The notes beneath the pieces are model-generated. The model was not told the DNA's origin. It saw nothing but the letters and a program-made list of their open reading frames with translations, and did no database searches. DNA of 10,102 nucleotides from JAAYCI01 sp964367945 (GTDB lineage: Bacteria; Bacillota; Clostridia; Oscillospirales; Ruminococcaceae), in NCBI GenBank assembly GCA_964367945.1, contig CAYIZZ010000087.1:1-10102 (forward strand), written 5' to 3'. The stretch's first letter is position 1; each line of letters opens with the position of its first letter. This document shows, one piece after another, positions 1-5,710 of this stretch. The translations under genes were made by a program, and so were the position numbers.

Positions 1-791
1 GCTTTGTGATGCCAAAGCAGTTTTCAGGCATTGTTTTTGATATAGGTGACGGCCCATTTGACCACCATCAGAAGGATAGCCCAAGAAGGCCAAATGGTGC
101 GGCATATGCAGCTTTTGGTTTGCTATGGCGAGAGTATGGCACATATTTTCTGCCACAAAAAGCGGCAGACAGCTTTGATGCAAAGTTTGTACAGCCGCTG
201 GATATTGATGACAACAAAGGAACAGGGAATGTTCTTGCAGGATTGATAGGCGCATACAATCCCACATGGGACAGCGAGCAAGATGAAAACAAAGCTTTTT
301 TCGAAGCGGTAGAAATTGCTGAAAGCCTGCTTTTGCATAAGCTGGAAAGTTTAGCCGCCATGGAACGTGGCCATGATGTGGTACGAAAAGCGCTTAGTGA
401 AATGAAAAACGGTGTGGTGGAGCTGGTTCAATACGTTCCATGGAAACCGGTATTGGTGGAAAGTGATGCAGAGTTTGTGATTTTCCCTTCCATGCGTGGA
501 GGGTATTCGTTGCAGTGTGTGCCAAGAGATTTTAGTAGCAAGTCCTTGCACAAAGTTCCTCTACCCGCTTCTTGGTACGCCGCTCCGGCAGAGGAGCTGA
601 GACAGCTCACAGGTGTTTCTGATGTGAACTTCTGCCACGCCAGTGGTTTTATGTGCACTATGGATAGCATTGAAAGTGCAAGAAAGCTGGCACTGATGGC
701 ACAAGAGGCTTACGAAAAGCGCCAAAAAGAAAAAAAGGCTCAAAAGGAAAAACAAGCCCAAAATGATATTGCAAAGAAAGAGGCTTTATAA
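1..791 (+). CDS. MYG1/UPF0160 family protein, DHH-like phosphoesterase (5' end outside the window)
   Basis: The reading frame is open back to the window edge, so the GTG/ATG at 6-11 is internal and the true N-terminus is missing. The lost part should hold the first metal-binding motif of the family, a His-Ser-Gly-x-Phe-His-Ala-Asp-Asp type sequence. What is visible fits MYG1: D-I-G-D-G-x-F-D-H-H-Q, with DHHQ encoded at 60-71, then the P-N-G-A-A-Y-A-A-F-G-L-L-W stretch, F-V-Q-P-L-D-x-x-D-N, a central helical region, and the C-terminal P-L-P-x-x-W and F-C-H-A-S-G-F motifs. MYG1 proteins are DHH-superfamily relatives. The human member has been reported as a 3'-5' RNA exonuclease, but the bacterial role is not settled. 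The protein ends in an unusual Lys/Glu/Gln-rich tail of about 25 residues. The next gene starts at the base after its stop codon, so the two are probably co-transcribed and translationally coupled. Family assignment is firm; biochemical function is inferred. Confidence 0.88.
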   Translation, partial: FVMPKQFSGIVFDIGDGPFDHHQKDSPRRPNGAAYAAFGLLWREYGTYFLPQKAADSFDAKFVQPLDIDDNKGTGNVLAGLIGAYNPTWDSEQDENKAFFEAVEIAESLLLHKLESLAAMERGHDVVRKALSEMKNGVVELVQYVPWKPVLVESDAEFVIFPSMRGGYSLQCVPRDFSSKSLHKVPLPASWYAAPAEELRQLTGVSDVNFCHASGFMCTMDSIESARKLALMAQEAYEKRQKEKKAQKEKQAQNDIAKKEAL

Positions 792-1073
792 ATGTATGTG
801 TACATGGTGCGCTGTGTAGACGGTAGCTTATATACCGGATGGACAACAGATGTGCAAAAACGCATAAAAGCGCATAATGACGGAACCGGCGCAAAATATA
901 CTAAAGCAAAACGCCCGGTAAAGCTGGTGTACACACAAAAACTGGAAGATAAAAGAGCGGCCATGTGCAGGGAAGCGGCAATAAAGAAACTGCCTAAAAA
1001 AGAAAAAGAAGCACTAGTGGATACTTGGCGAAACCAAAACACAAACGGTAAGGATGAAAATGGAAGAGATTAA
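792..1073 (+). CDS. Small GIY-YIG domain protein (UPF0213/YhbQ-YazA type)
   Basis: This 93-residue protein is almost entirely one GIY-YIG nuclease fold. The visible family positions are Tyr4 in the degenerate GIY strand (Y-M-V), Y-T-G at 14-16 as the YIG strand, Arg24 and His28 on the following helix, Tyr36 in A-K-Y-T, and Glu61 in R-E-A-A-I-K-K-L, the metal-ligand glutamate of the family. Length and motif order match the stand-alone UPF0213 proteins, whose cellular substrates are poorly known; a DNA or RNA nuclease is the family expectation. The start is ATG at 792, directly after the upstream stop, with an AAGAGG Shine-Dalgarno (778-783) eight bases before it. The C-terminal 20 residues are rich in Lys, Asn and Glu and look unstructured. 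The 3' end overlaps the methyltransferase gene. Confidence 0.9.
   Translation: MYVYMVRCVDGSLYTGWTTDVQKRIKAHNDGTGAKYTKAKRPVKLVYTQKLEDKRAAMCREAAIKKLPKKEKEALVDTWRNQNTNGKDENGRD
1050..1053 (+). promoter_or_regulatory. Ribosome binding site deciding the methyltransferase start
   Basis: An AAGG core lies directly against the ATG at 1054 but six bases before the in-frame ATG at 1060. The spacing favours 1060 as the real start, which removes two residues from the longest possible product. The site lies inside the GIY-YIG coding sequence, consistent with translational coupling. Confidence 0.55.
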
Positions 1074-2208
1074 AAAAGCTATAGATCAATTAGTAAACGA
1101 TGACTGCTATAAAATAGTATTTTCTATACCGAAAACAGAAAAATGGCGAAAAGCTACCATAACAAAAAAACAAAACACATGGCAGTGCGAGATGTTTACA
1201 AAAACACAGGCTTTTCACGAAAATATAGACGATAAAAATGTGTTATCAGAAAAAATGGTCCTAATGCTTGGGGAATGTTTCAGCCAACTGACCGCTTTTT
1301 CAGACGCATACGAATATGGGATACGCCTCACAAAAAAAGGAAAAGTGCTGACAAATAAAAAAGCGATAAAAAATGCTGTGAAGGCAAATAACGAGCACGA
1401 TAAGCAAAAAAAGCGTCCGCTAAAAGAAGGCATTGTCATTCCTCCACTGGTAGATATAGGTGTATTGACCGGTGACGGACAAGTAATCGCATCAAAGCGG
1501 GATAAATATACTCAGATAAATAGGTTTGTGCAGTTGGTGGAAGATTTACTACCAAAAGATATGCCAAAAACATTAAGAGTTGTGGACGTTGGATGTGGGG
1601 TCAGTTATCTTACATTTGTGCTTTATTATTATTTATCCGAAGTCAAAGGGATAAATGTTGATATGGTGGGGGTAGACCGCAGGGCGGAACTGATAGAAGT
1701 GTGTGTGCCGGCGGCAGAAAAGTACGGATACAGTGGCTTGCACTTTGAAAATTGTGACATTGCCGAATACACCCCTGATGGGGCTGTCGACATGGTGGTC
1801 AGCTTGCATGCTTGTGACACCGCCACAGACCTTGCCTTGGCAAGAGCGGTGCAATGGGGTGCGCAGATGGTTTTTTCAGTACCGTGTTGCCAGCATGAGG
1901 TAAACGGACAGATAAGTAGCGAAGAGTTATCCTTGGTCACACGATATGGTATTGTGAAAGAGCGGGTATCGGCTTTGTTTACCGATGCGATACGAGCCAA
2001 CATAATGGTGTGTTGCGGATACAAAACACAGCTGGTAGAGTTTGTGGGATTTGAGCATACACCTAAAAACATTATGATTCGCTCGCAAAAAACCGGACAG
2101 CCACAAGCAATGCGAGAAAAGGCACGTGATGAAGTGAAAAAAATGTGCGAAATGTTTTCTCTTGAGCCATTTTTAATGAAAGAGCTAAAAAAATCGAAAC
2201 TATGGTAA
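1060..2208 (+). CDS. Class I SAM-dependent methyltransferase, Methyltransf_32-like
   Basis: With the start at 1060 the protein has 382 residues. The methyltransferase core is in the second half. Motif I is V-V-D-V-G-C-G around residues 174-180 (SAM binding), the acidic residue after strand 2 is Asp206 in G-V-D-R-R, and a P-C-C-Q-H-E motif sits at 275-280. That PCCQHE sequence is typical of the Methyltransf_32 group, which includes the C-terminal domain of eukaryotic GSTCD and METTL25-like proteins and is related to tRNA methyltransferase Trm13. An RNA substrate is therefore plausible but not shown. The first 150 or so residues form a Lys-rich domain that I do not recognise and that could bind nucleic acid. 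An in-frame ATG at 1054 would add two residues but leaves no room for the Shine-Dalgarno. The gene overlaps the GIY-YIG gene by 14 bases and is the last of the three-gene run; no clear terminator follows it. Confidence 0.85.
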   Translation: MEEIKKAIDQLVNDDCYKIVFSIPKTEKWRKATITKKQNTWQCEMFTKTQAFHENIDDKNVLSEKMVLMLGECFSQLTAFSDAYEYGIRLTKKGKVLTNKKAIKNAVKANNEHDKQKKRPLKEGIVIPPLVDIGVLTGDGQVIASKRDKYTQINRFVQLVEDLLPKDMPKTLRVVDVGCGVSYLTFVLYYYLSEVKGINVDMVGVDRRAELIEVCVPAAEKYGYSGLHFENCDIAEYTPDGAVDMVVSLHACDTATDLALARAVQWGAQMVFSVPCCQHEVNGQISSEELSLVTRYGIVKERVSALFTDAIRANIMVCCGYKTQLVEFVGFEHTPKNIMIRSQKTGQPQAMREKARDEVKKMCEMFSLEPFLMKELKKSKLW

Positions 2209-2280
2209 AACAAACGATTACTTCAAAAAATATGATTTTGTAAATAAATTGCCGGATATTTTGGCGATATGACAAAAAGT

Positions 2281-2315
2281 TTGCTATAGAAAAGTGATAA
2301 GATATATTGTATAAT
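2281..2315 (+). promoter_or_regulatory. Probable sigma-A type promoter of the lipoprotein gene
   Basis: TTGCTA (2281-2286) is followed after 16 bases by TATATT (2303-2308), a fair -35/-10 pair. A perfect TATAAT is also present at 2310-2315 but has no partner at the right distance. Either would start a transcript about 35-50 bases before the lipoprotein ATG. This is consensus reading only. Confidence 0.5.
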
Positions 2316-2355
2316 AAAAAAAGGTGGAAATTTAGCATAGGCGGAGGCAAGGCAC

Positions 2356-2889
2356 ATGAAAAAAAGAAGTCTTTATGTGATAATACTTTGCGTATTGGTG
2401 CTGTTTTCTGCTTGTAGGCGTAGTAGTGTGGTTCAAAATATAGGTCCGGTGCTTGATAATTACAGGTATGAGGAACCTAAAGAGATACACGAGATAGAGT
2501 TTTCTTCTGCAAGCACGGCAGATTTTAAAGATTCGCTGGGCTTTACAATGACAGGCATGCCTGAGAACTTGATACCGGCAGCATATTTTGTGATAGATGA
2601 CTGGTATGCACAAATCCAGTTTGGTACAGACAGCACAAACGCAAGATTGATGCGGGTTGCCAATATAGACAACTTCGGTCTAAGGAACACATTTGATAGC
2701 TCACATAGCTTAGAATCGCGTGAGCTTACTATAGATAACATAACTGCCTTTGTGGGTGAAAATTCAGACGGTCATACTTTAGTCATATGGGAGCGTGGCG
2801 AATATCAATATGCACTGCAGTCAAGAGTAGGGCTGGATGATGCTACCATAGAAGACGCAGTAGAAAACACACGTGCTGAAGGTGTATAG
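2356..2889 (+). CDS. Small secreted lipoprotein, possibly with a DUF4367-like domain
   Basis: The 177-residue product begins with a classic lipoprotein signal: Lys2-Lys3-Arg4, a hydrophobic core, and a Phe-Ser-Ala-Cys lipobox with the acylated Cys at residue 20. It should be exported, lipidated and anchored on the outer face of the cytoplasmic membrane. The mature part is acidic and probably beta-rich. Its last 60 residues (the I-T-A-F-V-G-E stretch, then L-V-I-W-E-R-G-E-Y-Q-Y-A-L and a final helix) resemble the pattern of DUF4367-type domains of Gram-positive lipoproteins, but I rate that match as tentative. The start is well supported: GGAGG at 2343-2347 lies eight bases before the ATG. The gene has its own likely promoter and is followed by the pyr promoter, so it is probably a single-gene transcription unit. 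Its function is unknown and I see nothing linking it to pyrimidine synthesis. Confidence 0.75.
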   Translation: MKKRSLYVIILCVLVLFSACRRSSVVQNIGPVLDNYRYEEPKEIHEIEFSSASTADFKDSLGFTMTGMPENLIPAAYFVIDDWYAQIQFGTDSTNARLMRVANIDNFGLRNTFDSSHSLESRELTIDNITAFVGENSDGHTLVIWERGEYQYALQSRVGLDDATIEDAVENTRAEGV

Positions 2890-2944
2890 TATAAAGTTGT
2901 CATGTTTTGGGCTTTGGGAATGGAGCTTGAAATAAACTGTAAAA

Positions 2945-2976
2945 TTTGAATTTTTTTTAAAATTTCAAAAAAAGGC
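2945..2976 (+). promoter_or_regulatory. AT-rich block upstream of the pyr promoter
   Basis: A run of almost pure A/T lies directly before the -35 of the pyr promoter. It could act as an UP element for RNA polymerase. It also contains a weak inverted repeat (TTTGAA at 2945-2950 with TTCAAA at 2964-2969), but the stem has only one G-C pair, so a role as terminator for the lipoprotein gene is doubtful. Confidence 0.3.
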
Positions 2977-3005
2977 TTGTTGTTTGCAAAGAGATTTGAT
3001 ATACT
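2977..3005 (+). promoter_or_regulatory. Probable promoter of the pyr operon
   Basis: TTGTTG (2977-2982) and TATACT (3000-3005) are separated by 17 bases, the optimal spacing. The -10 is strong and the -35 matches in its key TTG. Transcription would begin near 3012, giving a leader RNA of about 226 bases before pyrC, with the leader peptide ORF 40 bases from the 5' end. Confidence 0.6.
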
Positions 3006-3051
3006 ATTGAAAGTTTAGGCTTGTTTTAATAAAATACAAGGAGGCGGGAAG

Positions 3052-3159
3052 ATGCCGTGCACAAAAACCAATAGCTTATATTTGTTGCAATCCGGCATAT
3101 GGCCGCCGTGTGATATTGTTTTATTTTTTAACAGTCCGCGTGGTTCCGATTTTTTTTAA
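3052..3159 (+). CDS. pyr operon leader peptide, 35 residues
   Basis: The ORF runs from ATG at 3052 to TAA at 3157-3159. It has a textbook ribosome binding site, AAGGAGG at 3038-3044, seven bases before the ATG, stronger than that of most full-length genes here. The peptide starts M-P-C-T-K-T-N-S, has I-W-P-P-C-D at residues 16-21, and ends V-L-F-F-N-S-P-R-G-S-D-F-F. There is no signal peptide or known domain and no run of one amino acid, so amino-acid-sensing attenuation as in trp or his leaders is unlikely. Codons 22-26 are the T-rich tract, codons 27-32 are the 5' arm of the terminator, and the last Phe-Phe-stop is the T-rich loop. The constraint therefore appears to be on the RNA as much as the peptide. 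The likely role is as a translated regulatory leader like E. coli PyrL, although the sequence is not recognisably homologous to PyrL. A functional microprotein cannot be excluded. Confidence 0.72.
   Translation: MPCTKTNSLYLLQSGIWPPCDIVLFFNSPRGSDFF
3093..3129 (+). promoter_or_regulatory. Possible RNA polymerase pause hairpin and U-rich tract
   Basis: CGGC (3093-3096) pairs with GCCG (3102-3105) around a five-base ATATG loop; a register shifted to 3105-3108 is also possible. From 3116 to 3129 the RNA is 12 U out of 14. A small hairpin about 11 bases upstream of U residues is the form of a hairpin-stabilised pause. A U-rich stretch of this kind makes elongation sensitive to UTP in the pyrBI leader. 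This element is inferred by analogy. Confidence 0.45.
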
Positions 3160-3183
3160 ACGGAGCTAACGGGCTGTTTTTTT
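3130..3183 (+). terminator. Intrinsic terminator in the pyr leader (attenuator)
   Basis: The outer stem pairs 3130-3138 with 3170-3178 (nine pairs, one G-U; AACAGTCCG against CGGGCTGTT). An inner stem pairs 3141-3148 with 3161-3168 (eight pairs, two G-U). Only a 2 x 1 internal bulge separates them. The loop is T-rich (eight T at 3150-3157). Five further T follow the stem (3179-3183), giving a run of seven from 3177. It lies between the pyr promoter and pyrC, so it must be read through for the operon to be expressed, which marks it as an attenuator rather than a gene-end terminator. Confidence 0.88.
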
Positions 3184-3237
3184 ATGTCATAACATAAACC
3201 GAGAAAATATTAGACGCAGACACGCACTGGAGGGAAA

Positions 3238-4524
3238 ATGAAACTATTAATACAAGGCTCAAGTGTATTTGACGGCGAGGCTTTTAAGGATGCTGATGTG
3301 CTGATAGAAAATGGTGTGATAGTCGATATAGGCGCAGATATCACATGCCAAGATGCCGATGTGATAAACGGCGAAGGTTGCGTGTTGTCGGTAGGATTTT
3401 GCGACTTGCATGTTCATTTGCGCCAGCCGGGATATGAACATAAAGAAACTGTAAAAACCGGAACGGCCGCTGCAGCCGCAGGTGGGTTTACCACGATATG
3501 CTCCATGCCAAATCTTCGCCCTGTGCCCGACAGCAAACAGCACTTGCAACAACAGCTTTCGGTGATAAAAACAGATGCAGTAGTACAAGTGCTGCCTTAT
3601 GGTGCACTGACAAAAGATGAAAAAGGCGAGATTCTTGCAGATATTGAAGACATGGCACCGTTTGTAGCAGGATTTAGTGATGACGGATTCGGCGTGCAAA
3701 GTGATGCAATGATGGAAAAAGCTATGCAGCAAACAGCCAAAACAGGTAAGTTTGTGGCCGCACATTGTGAGGTGGAAAGCCTACTGCCTAAAAACGGTAC
3801 TTGCGTACACGACACTTCAGATTTTGCAAAGCGGTTTTCATACACAGGGCACTCTTCTGAAAGTGAATGGAAAGAAGTAGAGCGTGATATAGAATTTACA
3901 CGGAAAACAGGCTGCCGTTTACACATATGCCACGCGTCCACAAAGGAAACTTTTGCGCTGGTAAAAAAAGCAAAAGAAGAGGGTCTTTTGGTAACGTGCG
4001 AGGTCACTCCACACAACCTGAGTATAAGCTGTGATGATATCACAGAGGATAACGGTAGATTTAAGATGAACCCACCACTACGCACAAAAGAGGATGTAAA
4101 AGCGGCGCAGAAAGCTTTGCAAGAAGGCGTGATAGACGCCATTGCAACAGACCATGCCCCACACACAGACGAAGAAAAATCAGGCGGGTTTGCAAAAAGT
4201 GCAAACGGCGTTGTGGGCCTTGAAACAGCGTTTGCGGCATGCTACACACACCTTGTGGAAAAAGAAGTGATTTGCCTAGACACACTATTGCAAATGCTTA
4301 CATGGCGCCCAAGACAGATACTTGGCACAGATAGAAAGATAGAAAAAGGTGCTTTAGCAGACATTGTGCTGATAGACTTAAAAAAAGAAAAAAAGGTTTC
4401 ACCAAGCGAGTTTTCAACAAAAGGTCGCAGTACTCCGTTTGAAAACGATGTATTGCGTGCTTGGCCCGTTTTAACTATGTATAATGGCAAGATAGTATAT
4501 AAATCAGATGAAATAATAAAATAA
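3238..4524 (+). CDS. pyrC: Dihydroorotase, class I
   Basis: The 428-residue enzyme closes N-carbamoyl-L-aspartate to L-dihydroorotate, the third step of de novo pyrimidine synthesis, in the cytoplasm. It is an amidohydrolase-fold zinc enzyme with the class I signatures in order: D-L-H-V-H-L-R-Q-P-G from Asp56, with metal ligands His58 and His60 and substrate Arg62; M-P-N near 90; D-D-G with Asp149; H-C-E with His176; H-I-C-H-A-S-T with His229 and His232; N-P-P-L-R around 280; and T-D-H-A-P-H with Asp305, the catalytic aspartate. Length is normal and no key residue is missing. The Shine-Dalgarno GGAGG (3229-3233) is four bases from the ATG, a little short but strong. pyrC is the first full-length gene of the operon and lies directly behind the leader attenuator. 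Class I PyrC often works with aspartate transcarbamoylase, but no pyrB is present nearby. Confidence 0.97.
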   Translation: MKLLIQGSSVFDGEAFKDADVLIENGVIVDIGADITCQDADVINGEGCVLSVGFCDLHVHLRQPGYEHKETVKTGTAAAAAGGFTTICSMPNLRPVPDSKQHLQQQLSVIKTDAVVQVLPYGALTKDEKGEILADIEDMAPFVAGFSDDGFGVQSDAMMEKAMQQTAKTGKFVAAHCEVESLLPKNGTCVHDTSDFAKRFSYTGHSSESEWKEVERDIEFTRKTGCRLHICHASTKETFALVKKAKEEGLLVTCEVTPHNLSISCDDITEDNGRFKMNPPLRTKEDVKAAQKALQEGVIDAIATDHAPHTDEEKSGGFAKSANGVVGLETAFAACYTHLVEKEVICLDTLLQMLTWRPRQILGTDRKIEKGALADIVLIDLKKEKKVSPSEFSTKGRSTPFENDVLRAWPVLTMYNGKIVYKSDEIIK

Positions 4525-4555
4525 ACAGATGAAATCTTTTCAATAGCGTTTACAC

Positions 4556-4560
4556 GGAGG
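4556..4560 (+). promoter_or_regulatory. carA ribosome binding site
   Basis: GGAGG lies nine bases before ATG 4570 and six before an adjacent in-frame TTG at 4567. Both spacings are workable. I prefer the ATG as the stronger initiation codon; the difference is one residue. Confidence 0.6.
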
Positions 4561-4569
4561 TTTAAATTG

Positions 4570-5658
4570 ATGCAAACACAGAAAAAGCTGGTATTTGAAA
4601 ACGGTACGGTGTTGCAGGGCGCAGGATTTGGCGCAGATGTACAAAGGGTATGTGAGGTTGTATTCAATACATCTATGGTAGGTTATCAGGAGATTTTTTC
4701 TGATCCTTCATATAAAGAACAAATGGTATGTATGACATATCCGTTGATTGGAAACTATGGTTTGGCAGAGGACGACTATGAGTCGCTGAATCCGGCAATT
4801 GGCGGCTTTATTGTAAGGGAATATAATGATTCCCTGGCCAACTTTCGCGCAGCAAAAACCTTATCGGAAACAATGCAAGAACATGGCATTCCGGGCATTG
4901 AAGGAGTAGACACTAGGCGCATTACTCGCATGATTCGGGATGAAGGTAGTATGCGGGCACTGATTTGTGATGTAGCGCTAGCAGATGAGGATGCATTGCA
5001 AGTGATAAAAGAAACGCCTATACCACAAGACCAAGTGTCGCAGGTAAGCTGTAAAAAGCGGTGGTATGCACGTGCCGCCGGCCAAAGATACAACATAGTT
5101 TTGATAGATTGCGGCGTGAAACTGGGAATAGTCGATGACTTAAAGAAAAGGCGATGTAACGTAACTGTTTTGCCACATAATGCCACGGTAGACGAGGTTA
5201 TGGCGCTTGCTCCGGACGGAATAATGCTTTCCAATGGACCGGGCAACCCTGAAGATGTAAAACATGTGGTGGAGCTGGTGAGAAAATTGCGCGGTAAGCT
5301 GCCTATTTTTGGTATATGCCTAGGTCATCAGGTGATAGCGCTGGCATGTGGGTGCAAAACATATAAGCTGAAATTTGGCCACAGAGGTGGCAACCATCCG
5401 GTGAAAAACCTGAAAACAGGCAAGGTGGAAATGACCAGCCAAAACCATAGCTATGCTGTGGACACAAATAGTGTAGAAGGCACCGGCCTTGAGGTGACAC
5501 ACATAAACTTGCTAGATAACACAGTAGAGGGATTGCAGTGCGATAAAGACTTTATTTTCAGTGTGCAGTATCATCCCGAAAGTTGTCCGGGACCGCAAGA
5601 CTCAGGATATTTATTTGATATATTTATTAAGAATGTTAAAAAGTACAAACAAAAATAA
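4570..5658 (+). CDS. carA: Carbamoyl phosphate synthase small (glutaminase) subunit
   Basis: CarA (PyrAA, 362 residues from ATG 4570) hydrolyses glutamine and channels ammonia to CarB for carbamoyl phosphate synthesis. The N-terminal CPSase small-chain domain (about residues 1-150) shows F-N-T-S-M-V-G-Y-Q-E and the following S-D-P-S-Y motif. The C-terminal class I glutamine amidotransferase domain shows S-N-G-P-G-N-P, the nucleophile Cys250 in G-I-C-L-G-H-Q, S-Q-N-H-S-Y, and the catalytic partners His335 and Glu337 in Q-Y-H-P-E. The triad is intact and the length is usual for the family. The gene follows pyrC by 45 bases and precedes carB by 102 bases. Its place inside the pyr cluster suggests a pyrimidine-dedicated synthase rather than an arginine-linked one, although one enzyme may serve both pathways. 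Confidence 0.97.
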   Translation: MQTQKKLVFENGTVLQGAGFGADVQRVCEVVFNTSMVGYQEIFSDPSYKEQMVCMTYPLIGNYGLAEDDYESLNPAIGGFIVREYNDSLANFRAAKTLSETMQEHGIPGIEGVDTRRITRMIRDEGSMRALICDVALADEDALQVIKETPIPQDQVSQVSCKKRWYARAAGQRYNIVLIDCGVKLGIVDDLKKRRCNVTVLPHNATVDEVMALAPDGIMLSNGPGNPEDVKHVVELVRKLRGKLPIFGICLGHQVIALACGCKTYKLKFGHRGGNHPVKNLKTGKVEMTSQNHSYAVDTNSVEGTGLEVTHINLLDNTVEGLQCDKDFIFSVQYHPESCPGPQDSGYLFDIFIKNVKKYKQK

Positions 5659-5710
5659 ATAGCAGTATAGATAATAATTGAAAAATAAACGCAAATAAAG
5701 ACGCATAACT

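Larger units (their letters stand above)
3012..3237 (+). promoter_or_regulatory. Translation-coupled attenuator of the pyr operon (pyrBI-like leader)
   Basis: This leader contains, in order: AAGGAGG (3038-3044), a 35-codon ORF (3052-3159), a small GC-rich hairpin (3093-3105), a T-rich tract (3116-3129, 12 T of 14) and an intrinsic terminator (3130-3183) whose 5' arm lies inside the ORF. In the E. coli pyrBI operon, low UTP makes RNA polymerase pause in a U-rich region, the leader ribosome catches up, and the terminator hairpin cannot form. When UTP is high the polymerase runs ahead and terminates. The layout here fits that mechanism: a ribosome reaching the stop at 3157-3159 would cover the terminator loop and much of its 3' arm. 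That UTP is the signal is inferred from the U-tract and from the downstream pyrimidine genes. Bases 3184-3237 hold only a short inverted repeat (3181-3198) and the pyrC Shine-Dalgarno. Confidence 0.7.

Noticed and set aside
1629..2213. Minus-strand open frame of 194 codons opposite the methyltransferase gene
   Set aside because: The plus strand encodes a clear methyltransferase with motif I and PCCQHE. The antisense translation is Ser/Thr/Cys-rich with no recognisable domain, as expected for a shadow frame.
2902..2949. 15-codon ATG ORF between the lipoprotein gene and the pyr promoter
   Set aside because: It has no Shine-Dalgarno, lies upstream of the predicted pyr promoter, and has no distinguishing feature.
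2945..2969. AT-rich inverted repeat as a terminator for the lipoprotein gene
   Set aside because: The stem is six pairs with only one G-C, too weak for intrinsic termination, and it fits better as an AT-rich promoter-upstream element.
3133..3146. Sequence AGTCC-GCG-TGGTT resembles the PyrR binding-loop consensus ARUCCNGNGAGGYU
   Set aside because: It needs a one-base deletion and a change at a conserved A, which would destroy the six-base loop recognised by PyrR. The same bases form the 5' arm of the terminator, and no antiterminator partner is visible. A chance likeness is more probable, though a test of PyrR binding would settle it.
3597..4166. Minus-strand open frame of 189 codons opposite pyrC
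   Set aside because: It lies entirely inside the well-supported dihydroorotase gene and shows no domain features.
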